Below are positions 14,760-21,007 of a stretch of 21,007 nucleotides of DNA, piece by piece. Position 1 is the first letter of the stretch. The number at the start of each line of letters is the position of its first letter. Under the pieces are notes generated by a model. The model was not told the DNA's origin, ran no database searches, and was given only the letters and a program-made list of their open reading frames with translations. The translations under genes and the position numbers were made by a program. The stretch lies in NCBI GenBank assembly GCA_027022775.1, contig JALVXO010000007.1, positions 1-21,007 on the forward strand, in the 5' to 3' direction. Source of the stretch: Campylobacteraceae bacterium (GTDB lineage: Bacteria; Campylobacterota; Campylobacteria; Campylobacterales; Sulfurovaceae).

Positions 14760-16181
14760 TTAATTATTAGCTTCTTTTTTACCAATTGTAAGCAGGTCGA
14801 TAAAGAGGTAAACAAAACCTACAAATGTTACAACCCCCATAATCATTCTCCATGCCATTGCCTGTTTCATCCATGGAAGAGCCTGTGCAGTAAAGTATGG
14901 ATCCCATCCCGCACCAAGTTCGGCTCTCTCAACAAGTACCTGCTCATATCCGGCAATTGTTAGAGCCACAGTCATTCCAATAACGCCAAATGTAATTAAA
15001 ACTATTGCCATTTTAGAGTTGAATGTGGCTTTTAATTTTTCTATACCGTAAGCTTTTTGAATTCCGTAATAGAACATGCCAATCAGCACAGAAGCGTAAG
15101 CTCCAAAGAATGCCAAGTGCCCGTGTGCAGCAGTAAACTGTGTTCCGTGCGTATAGACATTAACTTGAGGCAGTGTGTGGAAGAAGCCCCAGATACCTGC
15201 ACCCAGGAAGTTGCCAAATGCATTAATAGTAACCCAAGCCATTGTAGGACCGTTATTAATTACCGGAGAACCGCCGTGAGCTCCTTGCTCTTTACCCCAG
15301 TCGTAAATAACATGCACAAACATTGCTACTAGCGGAACAGGCTCTAGCGCACTAAAGAGCGCTCCGATTTCCCACCAGTATTCAGGCGTTCCAATCCAGA
15401 AATAGTGGTGACCTAATCCCAAAATACCAGAGCCAAATAGCATAAGAACCTCTATCCACAGCCACATTTCAATAATTTCGCGTTTTGCTTTAATAACTTT
15501 AAGCAGCGCAAAACCTGCCAATGTTCCTACAAACACTTCCCAGGTAGCTTCAACCCAGAGGTGAACTACCCACCACCACCAGTATTGATCCATAGAAACA
15601 TTATCTGTATAGAAAACACCGGCTAAATATAAACCTGCAAGGGCTAAAAGGTCGGCAACCATTACAGTCATAATACCGGTTCTCTCACCCTTCATATATG
15701 TAGCAAAAATATTGAAGTAGAAAATTAAAACAACTACAACAATACCGATATCTGCCCATCTAGGAGCTTCAATATATTCACGCCCTTCGTTAATTAGCCA
15801 AATTGTGCTCTCTTTACCAGGCCCGATTTGAATAAAAATATAAACCACAACAACAACTGCAACCGCAAGAGTTAAAACCCAAAATGCAAGTTTTCCCAAA
15901 CCTACACCTACAACCTCTTGCCCGGTCTCTTCCGGCGTCATCATATAAACAGAGCCTATCATCGCATAGAGCAGCCATACAACCAATGCATTAATATGCA
16001 CCATTCTTGCAACGTTAAAATCAAAAATTCCGTATAAAAAGTCTGGATTTATAAATTGATACGCTGCAATCAACCCCATTAGAAGCTGGGCACCAAAAAG
16101 CACTAATGCAACTCTAAAATACATCATACCCAGTTTTTGACCTTCATACTGCAGTTTATGACTTTTGATACTAGTGAGCAT
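14760..16181 (-). CDS. norB: Nitric oxide reductase large subunit NorB (cNOR)
   Basis: A 473-residue inner-membrane protein with about 12 membrane spans, the catalytic subunit of cytochrome c-dependent NO reductase (2 NO to N2O). Metal ligands are visible. H62 (MVHINALVVW) and H355 bind heme b, and H353 binds heme b3 (FTAAHGHLAFFG). H207 in HLWVEATWEVF and H258/H259 in GLGHHYFW bind the non-heme FeB. The conserved glutamates E211 and E280 are present, and there is no Tyr-His cross-link motif of oxidases. It is the short, NorC-requiring form, not the quinol-oxidising qNOR. The start overlaps the norC end by 11 nt, with GCAGGAGG upstream inside norC, so translation is coupled. Confidence 0.97.
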   Translation of the reverse strand: MLTSIKSHKLQYEGQKLGMMYFRVALVLFGAQLLMGLIAAYQFINPDFLYGIFDFNVARMVHINALVVWLLYAMIGSVYMMTPEETGQEVVGVGLGKLAFWVLTLAVAVVVVVYIFIQIGPGKESTIWLINEGREYIEAPRWADIGIVVVVLIFYFNIFATYMKGERTGIMTVMVADLLALAGLYLAGVFYTDNVSMDQYWWWWVVHLWVEATWEVFVGTLAGFALLKVIKAKREIIEMWLWIEVLMLFGSGILGLGHHYFWIGTPEYWWEIGALFSALEPVPLVAMFVHVIYDWGKEQGAHGGSPVINNGPTMAWVTINAFGNFLGAGIWGFFHTLPQVNVYTHGTQFTAAHGHLAFFGAYASVLIGMFYYGIQKAYGIEKLKATFNSKMAIVLITFGVIGMTVALTIAGYEQVLVERAELGAGWDPYFTAQALPWMKQAMAWRMIMGVVTFVGFVYLFIDLLTIGKKEANN

Positions 16182-16830
16182 AGGTACCTCCTGCTTCGAA
16201 CTCTTTTACACCTTTGGAGAAACCTCTTGGGAATCCGTTTGTATCGATAGTGCTTAAATGTTTCAAGAAAGCAACTACCGCTTGAGCTTCTTCTGGTGTA
16301 ATTTTTAAATTAGGCATTCTGCGCGCATGTGTTGGATACTTTTCTGGATGCTGCAAGAATTTTGCCATAGCTTCCTCTTTTGTTTTAGAATTGGTCATTG
16401 CCATCAGCTGTTTCCATTTAGGATCCAGCCAAGATTTTGTTAAATCCGGTGCGTAATATGCTCCGTTACCTAAAATTGTGTGGCAGTTAATACAGTTTTT
16501 AGCCTGAACTGTAAGTTTACCTTTATGCAAAAGCGCACGAGCCTCTTTCGGACTCCACTCTTTGCCGAAAAACGGCTCTTTGTCTCCAATTACCGGCACC
16601 TCATGCCCTCTTTTTTTACTGTATTTGTAATCGATATGGTGATTTATTACAGTAGGGGCAGGAACCCTTTTTGTAATACCTTTTTGCAAATCCTCATCTG
16701 TTCCCATTTTAATTTGACCCATTGTGTCAAATGTGAGCAGAATAAGCAAAGCTGACGCAAAACCTGTCACCCAAGCTGCAGATCTTCGCCAGAACCGTAT
16801 GCTTGTCCATACAGATTGACCATTTTCCAT
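16171..16830 (-). CDS. norC: Nitric oxide reductase cytochrome c subunit NorC
   Basis: A 219-residue membrane-anchored cytochrome c that passes electrons to NorB. One N-terminal span (about 18-37) is followed by a periplasmic domain with CINCH (C113, C116, H117) in KNCINCHTILGNGAYYAPDL, the NorC signature, and axial M172 in RRMPNL. At 219 residues it is about 70 longer than the Pseudomonas protein (near 146). The extra length is mainly a segment of about 70 residues between the membrane span and the heme site. Start supported by AAAGGAGG. It is the second gene of the transcript, 24 nt after orf108, and overlaps norB. Confidence 0.95.
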   Translation of the reverse strand: MENGQSVWTSIRFWRRSAAWVTGFASALLILLTFDTMGQIKMGTDEDLQKGITKRVPAPTVINHHIDYKYSKKRGHEVPVIGDKEPFFGKEWSPKEARALLHKGKLTVQAKNCINCHTILGNGAYYAPDLTKSWLDPKWKQLMAMTNSKTKEEAMAKFLQHPEKYPTHARRMPNLKITPEEAQAVVAFLKHLSTIDTNGFPRGFSKGVKEFEAGGTYAH

Positions 16831-16854
16831 GCTTCCTCCTTTGAGTTTTTATGT

Positions 16855-17181
16855 TTAATCTTCTCCATACCGTTTGTTAATATCGGTAATTAACCGAAAA
16901 TAGAGATGCGGTATGAAAAGATAAGCCGCCATAGCAACCATTAAAACTTTTAAAGTAAAGCTGTTGCTATGAATCCGAACCGCCAAATCGTAAAGGCTGT
17001 AAGTTTGCAAAACCCAAAAGATATATCCAATAAACGACCACTTTTTAGAAATAAAACCCATTTTTGCCAATGTAATAGAAGCGGCATAAGCCGCACCAAA
17101 AACAAGGACTAAACTAGCGACTATAAATATCGGAAGAAACTCATTAGCAGCAATTTCAGGTCTTATAAAAAGCGGATGCAT
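16855..17181 (-). CDS. orf108: small polytopic membrane protein, first gene of the nor operon
   Basis: The ATG at 17181 is chosen because AAGGAG (17188-17193) stands 6 nt upstream; an upstream GTG at 17214 would coincide with the predicted transcription start. The 108-residue product (MHPLFIRPEIAANEFLP...) has about three hydrophobic spans (roughly 15-40, 47-66, 77-95) and a charged C terminus (RLITDINKRYGED). No cysteine pair or heme motif is present, and I do not recognise a family. Being the first cistron behind the Dnr-type promoter and 24 nt before norC, it probably works with NO reductase. It could be a subunit or assembly factor replacing NorE/NorF/NorQD, which are not seen here. That role is inferred from context only. 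Confidence 0.8.
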   Translation of the reverse strand: MHPLFIRPEIAANEFLPIFIVASLVLVFGAAYAASITLAKMGFISKKWSFIGYIFWVLQTYSLYDLAVRIHSNSFTLKVLMVAMAAYLFIPHLYFRLITDINKRYGED

Positions 17182-17220
17182 CGGACACTCCTTTGGTTTT
17201 ACAAGCTTAAGCACAATACA

Positions 17221-17262
17221 ATTATGACAATTTTAACAAAAAAAGTGGTTGATGTATATCAA
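17221..17262 (-). promoter_or_regulatory. Nor/nir operon promoter with FNR/Dnr box
   Basis: TTGATGTATATCAA at 17249-17262 is a perfect TTGAT-N4-ATCAA palindrome. On the minus strand a -10 box CATAAT lies at 17221-17226, exactly 29.5 bp from the box centre. That sets the centre at -41.5 relative to a start near 17214, the class II FNR-type activator position. The leader to orf108 would be about 33 nt. Confidence 0.75.
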
Positions 17263-17352
17263 GAATAGTTAATTTTTAAATAATTTGTGTTTATTACAAA
17301 AAACAAATAGCATATATAAGAAAAGCTAATAAGATTGTATCAGGCTAAATGC

Positions 17353-17718
17353 CTATTTTACAAAGCATCTAGCCAGAAAAAATTTGCGTGTGTAGTTTGG
17401 TGACACAAAATTATCATTTACAATTTTCCACTCTTCGCTTTTTCTAACAGTAATAGAGTTTGCCCCTTTTGTATAAATCCTGTTTTCGCAAACAACCTCT
17501 TTACCGTTTTCAAAAGCCTCTTTTACACTTTGCATTCTGCTAATTGTAAAGTAGTAATGGGATAAAATTGCAACAGCTATAAATCCGCCTACATAAAAAA
17601 GACCTTTTTTAACTGTGCCTTTTGGCATAAAGGGGCGCGTGCACACAAACAGTGTAACCAGCAGTGCAAACACCCCTATTGTAAGATATGCCCCTTCTAG
17701 AATAAAAAACTCTTTCAT
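17353..17718 (-). CDS. orf121: membrane protein of unknown function
   Basis: The start is taken at 17718 (ATG, GGAG 8 nt upstream); the GTG at 17727 abuts that GGAG and has no room for a ribosome site. The 121-residue product has two hydrophobic spans (about 6-27 and 39-58) and then a soluble C-terminal domain of about 60 residues with two cysteines (VVCENRIY and ARCFVK), likely periplasmic. No family recognised. It is divergent from orf129/orf64 across a 117-bp region with an FNR/Dnr box, and tail-to-head with the nor promoter, so it may be an independent member of the same regulon. Confidence 0.7.
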   Translation of the reverse strand: MKEFFILEGAYLTIGVFALLVTLFVCTRPFMPKGTVKKGLFYVGGFIAVAILSHYYFTISRMQSVKEAFENGKEVVCENRIYTKGANSITVRKSEEWKIVNDNFVSPNYTRKFFLARCFVK

Positions 17719-17744
17719 AACTGACACTCCGCTCGATTTTTTTT

Positions 17745-17814
17745 ATCTTACCACATTAATAGATAAGTTATATTGATTTTTGTCAACAAATTTTTACTTT
17801 AAAAAGATTATACT
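17745..17814. promoter_or_regulatory. Divergent promoter pair sharing one FNR/Dnr box
   Basis: TTGATTTTTGTCAA (17773-17786) matches TTGAT-N4-ATCAA except one base in the second half. On the + strand TATACT (17809-17814), and on the - strand TAAGAT (17745-17750), both lie 29.5 bp from its centre (17779.5). Both starts (near 17821 and 17738) would therefore have the box at -41.5. It could serve orf129-orf64 and orf121 at once. Confidence 0.6.
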
Positions 17815-17835
17815 ATCTTAAAAAAAGGATTGTCA

Positions 17836-18225
17836 ATGAGCAAGTTAAGTAAATTTTTGCCTTTTGCCCTCTTTCTGGCTTTTTTTTTAATAGGTTTTGC
17901 AACATTTATAAACAGCAAACCAAGCCATAAAAACGAAAGGGTTTATAAAATTGTCAGAAAATATTCGCCTTACTATATAGAAAAAACATTCGGGGGGCTT
18001 ATAATCAAGAAAAAAGGGGATGATAAATTTAAAAAAGAGCCCGATAATGCAAATTTTTTTAAAGAGTTTGAAGCATTGGAAAAAAAGTGGGGAGAGGGCC
18101 ACTTAAAATTGGAAGGAAACAGTTTAAATATTTTAGACGACAGCGGCAAAATTGTTAAAAAAGTTGAGTTAAAAAATAAAGATGAGATAAACTTTGTGCA
18201 TAAATATTATGGAGTTAAACAGTGA
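17836..18225 (+). CDS. orf129: membrane-anchored or exported protein of unknown function
   Basis: ATG at 17836 with AAAGGA 6 nt before it; a TTG two codons earlier is not favoured. The 129-residue product has an N-terminal hydrophobic segment (about 6-26, FLPFALFLAFFLIGFATFI) acting as anchor or signal. A lysine-rich soluble domain follows (FGGLIIKKKGDDKF, LKLEGNSLNILDDSGKIVKKVELKNKDEINFVHKYYGV). There are no cysteines and no known motif. Its stop overlaps the GTG start of orf64 by 4 nt (GTGA), so the two are coupled and may act together. Expression probably follows the FNR/Dnr box upstream. Confidence 0.75.
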   Translation: MSKLSKFLPFALFLAFFLIGFATFINSKPSHKNERVYKIVRKYSPYYIEKTFGGLIIKKKGDDKFKKEPDNANFFKEFEALEKKWGEGHLKLEGNSLNILDDSGKIVKKVELKNKDEINFVHKYYGVKQ

Positions 18226-18416
18226 TAGATATTGTAGAGACTCTCACATTTTCGATAGTAATGCTCTTTTTTGTAGCATTTCCTGCAATTAAAATTGTAG
18301 AGTTTTTCGAAACAAAAAGCGTTTTTGTCAAAAAATACAAAAACGGCTTGATAATAGTTACCATAATTACCCTCTCTTTATTTGTAGGGCTATTTTTAAG
18401 ATATTTTGAATTTTAA
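18222..18416 (+). CDS. orf64: small two-span membrane protein
   Basis: A GTG start overlaps the orf129 stop (GTGATAG); GGAG lies about 8 nt upstream inside orf129. The 64-residue product has two hydrophobic spans (about 8-26 and 41-60) joined by a charged loop (EFFETKSVFVKKYKNG). No family is recognised. Tight coupling with orf129 suggests a two-part membrane complex. The downstream 87 bp hold the rpmB promoter. Confidence 0.65.
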   Translation: MIDIVETLTFSIVMLFFVAFPAIKIVEFFETKSVFVKKYKNGLIIVTIITLSLFVGLFLRYFEF

Positions 18417-18422
18417 CTAATA

Positions 18423-18445
18423 TTTAAGTATATTTTTTGTAAAAT
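18423..18445 (+). promoter_or_regulatory. Campylobacterota-type sigma70 promoter of rpmB
   Basis: TTTAAGT (18423-18429), a T run ending in G (TTTTTTG, 18433-18439) and TAAAAT (18440-18445) reproduce the elements described for Campylobacter sigma70 promoters. Start expected near 18452. Confidence 0.6.
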
Positions 18446-18455
18446 CGCAAAACTT

Positions 18456-18480
18456 TTCTAATAGGCTTGCTTTATTAGAA
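18456..18480 (+). other. Stem-loop in the rpmB leader
   Basis: TTCTAATA (18456-18463) pairs perfectly with TATTAGAA (18473-18480) around a 9-nt loop. It begins a few nt after the predicted rpmB start of transcription and ends about 11 nt before the ribosome site AAAGG. It could be a leader element; its low G+C makes it weak, and no U tract follows. Confidence 0.4.
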
Positions 18481-18503
18481 TAAATCAATTTAAAGGCAAT
18501 GAA

Positions 18504-18707
18504 ATGGCTAGAAGATGTCAAATATCGGGCAAAGGTCCGCTTGTTGGATATAATGTATCACATGCCCACAATAAAACAAAAAAACGCCAGCTTCCTAACT
18601 TAAGAACAGTCCGAATCACCCTGGAAGACGGCACAAGAAAGAAAATCAAAGTTGCAGCTTCTACTTTAAGAACTATGAGAAAAAAAGCTGCCAAAGCTCA
18701 AGCTTAA
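18504..18707 (+). CDS. rpmB: Ribosomal protein bL28
   Basis: A 67-residue basic protein of the large ribosomal subunit. The N terminus MARRCQISGKGPLVGYNVSHAHNKT carries the family pattern CxxxGKxPxxGxxxSHAxxxTKR. PNLRTVRI, and the C-terminal KVAASTLRTMRK are also typical. A single cysteine remains from the zinc-type bL28 set, so this is the Cys-minus (non-zinc) form. The gene has its own promoter and leader hairpin, and is followed by a short hairpin before argJ. Confidence 0.95.
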   Translation: MARRCQISGKGPLVGYNVSHAHNKTKKRQLPNLRTVRITLEDGTRKKIKVAASTLRTMRKKAAKAQA

Positions 18708-18713
18708 TCCCCC

Positions 18714-18729
18714 TTGCCCTTTTGGGCAA
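18714..18729 (+). terminator. Small hairpin after rpmB
   Basis: TTGCCC / GGGCAA with a TTTT loop lies 7 nt after the rpmB stop. A T run occurs only 9 nt later (CTCCTTTTTTG), where it also serves the argJ promoter, so this is a weak or partial terminator. Confidence 0.4.
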
Positions 18730-18735
18730 ATGTCT

Positions 18736-18751
18736 CCTTTTTTGATATAAT
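18736..18751 (+). promoter_or_regulatory. Promoter of argJ
   Basis: Perfect TATAAT (18746-18751) preceded by CCTTTTTTGA, the T-rich -16 element usual in this phylum. Start expected near 18758, leaving a leader of about 28 nt. Confidence 0.55.
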
Positions 18752-18785
18752 ACTTCTTATTTTAGAAATTTCAAAAGGTTTTTTT

Positions 18786-19976
18786 ATGTTTAAGATAGTC
18801 TCGTTAAAAAACGGCATAGCTAATGTTGACGGTTTTTATTGCGACGCGGTTAACTGCGGTTTGCGCCCAAATACGCAGCAGGGGGATTTAGCTTACATAA
18901 GAAGCGATGAGCTGTGCAATATTGCTGCGGTTTATACAAGTAACAAATTTTGCGCAGCGCCAATAAAGCACGCTTTAAGATACGGCAAGCTTTTTGAGGG
19001 AAATTTTGTTTTAATCAATGCCAAAAATGCAAATGCGATGACCCAAAAGAGGGGTATTGAGGATATAGAAGAGATTTTAAGCAATTTGCCAAACGGGCTG
19101 AATATTAAAAATCCTGTTATGAGTTCAACAGGGGTTATCGGTTACAGACTGCCAAAAGAAAAAATTATAAGCGGTTTGCAAAAGCTAGATTTCAATGCCA
19201 AAAATTCAGATAAATTGGCAAATGCAATTCTTACAACCGACAGCTTTAAAAAAGAGCTCTGCTTTAAAGTCAAGCTTGAAGATGGAAGCTCTTTTACAAT
19301 TGCAGCGGTTGCAAAGGGTGCGGGAATGATTAACCCTGCAATGGCTACAATGCTCTGTTTTGTTGCAACAGATGCCGCAGTGCCAAAAGAGGATATTCAA
19401 TCACTTTTAAAAGAGGCGGTTGATGAATCGTTTAATAAAATAAGCGTTGACGGCGACACCTCTACAAACGATACGGTGCTTTTAATGAGCAACGGCAAAA
19501 GCGGCGCTTACGATAAAGAGGCGTTTAAAATTGCTCTTAAGAGAATGCTTTTTGAACTTGCTATGATGATTTTAAAAGACGGCGAGGGGAGCAATAAGGT
19601 TGTTGCTTTTGAGGTTGTCGGCGCAAAGAGCGACCAAGAGGCAAAAATTGCGGCGGTAAATTTAAGCAACTCACTATTAGTTAAAACCGCGCTTTTTGGG
19701 GCAGACCCAAATTGGGGGCGGATAGCTTCGACAATCGGAGCAAGCGGGATTGAGTGTGATGAAGAGAAGCTTAAAATCTATTATGACGATTTAATAATTT
19801 ATAGCAGCGAGTATCCCGAACTTGACAGCGAGCGCGAAGAGAAAGCGTATAAAATAATGCAGCAAGATAGCTTTAAAATACGCTGCGATTTAGGTTTGGG
19901 TGATGGCAGATACACAGCTTACGGCTGCGATTTGAGTTACGAATATGTAAAAATTAATGCAGAGTACAGGACTTAA
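18786..19976 (+). CDS. argJ: Glutamate N-acetyltransferase / ornithine acetyltransferase ArgJ
   Basis: A 396-residue enzyme that transfers acetyl from N-acetylornithine to glutamate, recycling acetyl groups in arginine synthesis; some forms also use acetyl-CoA. The ATG at 18786 has AAAGG 7 nt upstream and begins the family N terminus; the frame stays open upstream only because of the promoter region. The self-cleavage site is the MAT triad in AKGAGMINPAMATML: Thr188 becomes the nucleophile, giving chains of 187 and 209 residues. Other family blocks are MSSTGVIGYRLP, DGDTSTNDTVLLMSNG, FGADPNWGRI and the C-terminal CDLSYEYVKINAEYRT. It converges on lgt with a 4-nt overlap of stop codons (TTAA). 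Confidence 0.96.
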   Translation: MFKIVSLKNGIANVDGFYCDAVNCGLRPNTQQGDLAYIRSDELCNIAAVYTSNKFCAAPIKHALRYGKLFEGNFVLINAKNANAMTQKRGIEDIEEILSNLPNGLNIKNPVMSSTGVIGYRLPKEKIISGLQKLDFNAKNSDKLANAILTTDSFKKELCFKVKLEDGSSFTIAAVAKGAGMINPAMATMLCFVATDAAVPKEDIQSLLKEAVDESFNKISVDGDTSTNDTVLLMSNGKSGAYDKEAFKIALKRMLFELAMMILKDGEGSNKVVAFEVVGAKSDQEAKIAAVNLSNSLLVKTALFGADPNWGRIASTIGASGIECDEEKLKIYYDDLIIYSSEYPELDSEREEKAYKIMQQDSFKIRCDLGLGDGRYTAYGCDLSYEYVKINAEYRT

Positions 19977-20743
19977 ACATTTCTATTTTGGTATATTATT
20001 AAAAATATCCCGCCTATTATAAAAGGAATACTCAATATCTGACCCATAGAAAGCGGCAGATATGATGCAAATTCCGCCTGCGATGTTTTGAAAAATTCTA
20101 GTATGAACCTGATAGCAAAAGCTAATGAAATTGCCAATCCAGGAACAGTTTTTGTAAACTGCTCTTTTGGCATTTTTTTATAAAGATAAACTGTTATTAA
20201 AAAAATAATTAAATAGGAAATAGATTCGTAAATTACAACAGGGTGTCTTATAACATCATCTTTTCTTGTAAAAATAACCCCCCAAGGAACAGAAGTTTTA
20301 GTGCCTACTATTTCAGAATTAAAAAAATTGCCTATTCGTATAAATGCTGCAAGAATAAATGTAGATGGCATAGACCTTGCAAAAAGCCACCAAAAATTTA
20401 TATTATATTTTCTGCTAAAAAAATAAACACCCAAAAGCGCGCCAATTGCTCCGCCATGACTGGCAAGCCCTCCTTTCCAAACCTGAAATGTCTCCAAAGG
20501 GTGATGCAAAAAATAGATAGGATCATAAAATAGAACATGAAAAAGCCTTGCTCCGACCACTATGCCTATAACAATATATAAAAAAAGGGGTTCTAAAAGC
20601 TTACTCTCTTTTTTTTCTTTTTTAAATATCCATTCCCCCAACAAATATGCCAAAAGCAGACCGGTTGCGAAAAAAATTCCATACCAGTGAATCTGCAAAG
20701 GGCCAATTTTTAATGCAATCGGATTTATATCCCATACAACCAT
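19973..20743 (-). CDS. lgt: Prolipoprotein diacylglyceryl transferase
   Basis: A 256-residue inner-membrane enzyme with about seven spans that moves diacylglycerol from phosphatidylglycerol to the lipobox cysteine of prolipoproteins. Visible motifs are IHWYGIFFATGLLLAY, GGLASHGGAIGALLG (H96, matching the essential His), the Lgt signature RIGNFFNSEIVG (R136, N139, E144), HPVVIYES and RFILEFF. In the signature the residue before Arg is Ile where Gly is usual, a small deviation. Length is normal to slightly short. It is preceded by TATAAT at 20762-20767 and AAAGG. It faces argJ with overlapping stops and no room for a separate terminator. Confidence 0.95.
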   Translation of the reverse strand: MVVWDINPIALKIGPLQIHWYGIFFATGLLLAYLLGEWIFKKEKKESKLLEPLFLYIVIGIVVGARLFHVLFYDPIYFLHHPLETFQVWKGGLASHGGAIGALLGVYFFSRKYNINFWWLFARSMPSTFILAAFIRIGNFFNSEIVGTKTSVPWGVIFTRKDDVIRHPVVIYESISYLIIFLITVYLYKKMPKEQFTKTVPGLAISLAFAIRFILEFFKTSQAEFASYLPLSMGQILSIPFIIGGIFLIIYQNRNV

Positions 20744-20761
20744 ATAAAACCTTTTTTTATA

Positions 20762-20767
20762 ATTATA
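20762..20767 (-). promoter_or_regulatory. -10 box of lgt
   Basis: Perfect TATAAT on the minus strand, 18 bp ahead of the lgt ATG, giving a very short leader of about 12 nt. Confidence 0.45.
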
Positions 20768-20830
20768 ACTTACAAAAGCTTGGATAGGAGTATTTTTTGT
20801 GTAAGAGAGCTTGCTAATTGAAACATATAG

Positions 20831-20894
20831 CCCAAAATTTGCATTGGATAGTAATTGGTCATTGGCAGCCTAGCTGAAGCAAAGCCTCTTGTCT
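20831..20894. repeat. Partial second copy (one arm) of the palindromic element
   Basis: Three blocks match the minus-strand reading of the element at 2365-2523 in the same order. CCCAAAATTTGCATT (20831-20845) is identical to 2523-2509, and ATTGGTCATTGGCAGC (20854-20869) is identical to 2490-2475. The 21 bp at 20874-20894 match 2467-2447 at 18 positions. The spacers between blocks are shorter than in the first copy. No opposite arm is seen before the window ends. The rest of 20744-21007 shows no credible gene. Confidence 0.6.
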
Positions 20895-21007
20895 TAACCC
20901 AACTTTGTCACCCAAATTCCAAATATAACCATCCTATCGTAAACCTAAGCATCTTTGAAAAAAGAACCTGCACTACATCTTTTATTGGTAAACTTTGCTG
21001 ACTCCTC

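Noticed and set aside
17341..17354. Small AGGC/GCCT hairpin at the orf121 stop codon
   Set aside because: Only a 4-bp stem with no T run; too weak to call a terminator.
18714..18785. Longer N terminus for argJ starting at a TTG
   Set aside because: The stretch contains the rpmB downstream hairpin and the argJ TATAAT; the ATG at 18786 has its own ribosome site.
1..21007. CRISPR arrays, tRNA or rRNA genes
   Set aside because: No regularly spaced direct repeats with unique spacers and no tRNA-like or rRNA-like stretch were seen on reading both strands.

Overview
The window (about 35% G+C by impression) looks like chromosome from a denitrifying member of the Campylobacterota (Epsilonproteobacteria), possibly of the vent or sulfur-oxidiser type. 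The grounds are the protein flavour, promoters with a T-run ahead of TATAAT-like -10 boxes and no strong -35, and a cytochrome cd1 / cNOR respiratory cluster beside ordinary housekeeping genes. The genus cannot be fixed from the sequence alone.

Left part (1-6513): a partial 5-oxoprolinase/hydantoinase-type gene runs off the left edge. Its 5' leader is occupied by a 159-bp palindromic, MITE-like element. Next come a trimeric autotransporter adhesin with an Asn-rich coiled-coil stalk, an exported Sel1-repeat protein and an exported PEBP-family protein.

Centre (6510-17181, all on the minus strand): a denitrification island. In transcription order it holds a small membrane protein (orf108), norC, norB, an unlisted 50-codon membrane ORF (orf50), nirS (cytochrome cd1 nitrite reductase), a NirN-like protein, nirF, a NirC-like cytochrome c, nirJ (radical SAM), a cobA/nirE uroporphyrinogen-III methyltransferase, and a Dnr-like Crp/Fnr regulator overlapping the PEBP gene. 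Together they reduce nitrite to NO and NO to N2O and make part of the heme d1 cofactor. Siroheme decarboxylase genes (nirDLGH) and norQD are not in the window. The spaces inside the island carry stem-loops and palindromic repeats that could adjust expression of individual cistrons.

Right part: two FNR/Dnr-type palindromes (17249-17262 and 17773-17786) lie at exactly the class II activator distance from three -10 boxes. They would drive the nor/nir operon and a divergent pair of transcripts encoding uncharacterised membrane proteins (orf121 leftward; orf129-orf64 rightward). These proteins are therefore candidate members of an NO/denitrification regulon. Housekeeping genes rpmB, argJ and lgt follow. 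One arm of the left-end palindromic element recurs at 20831-20894.
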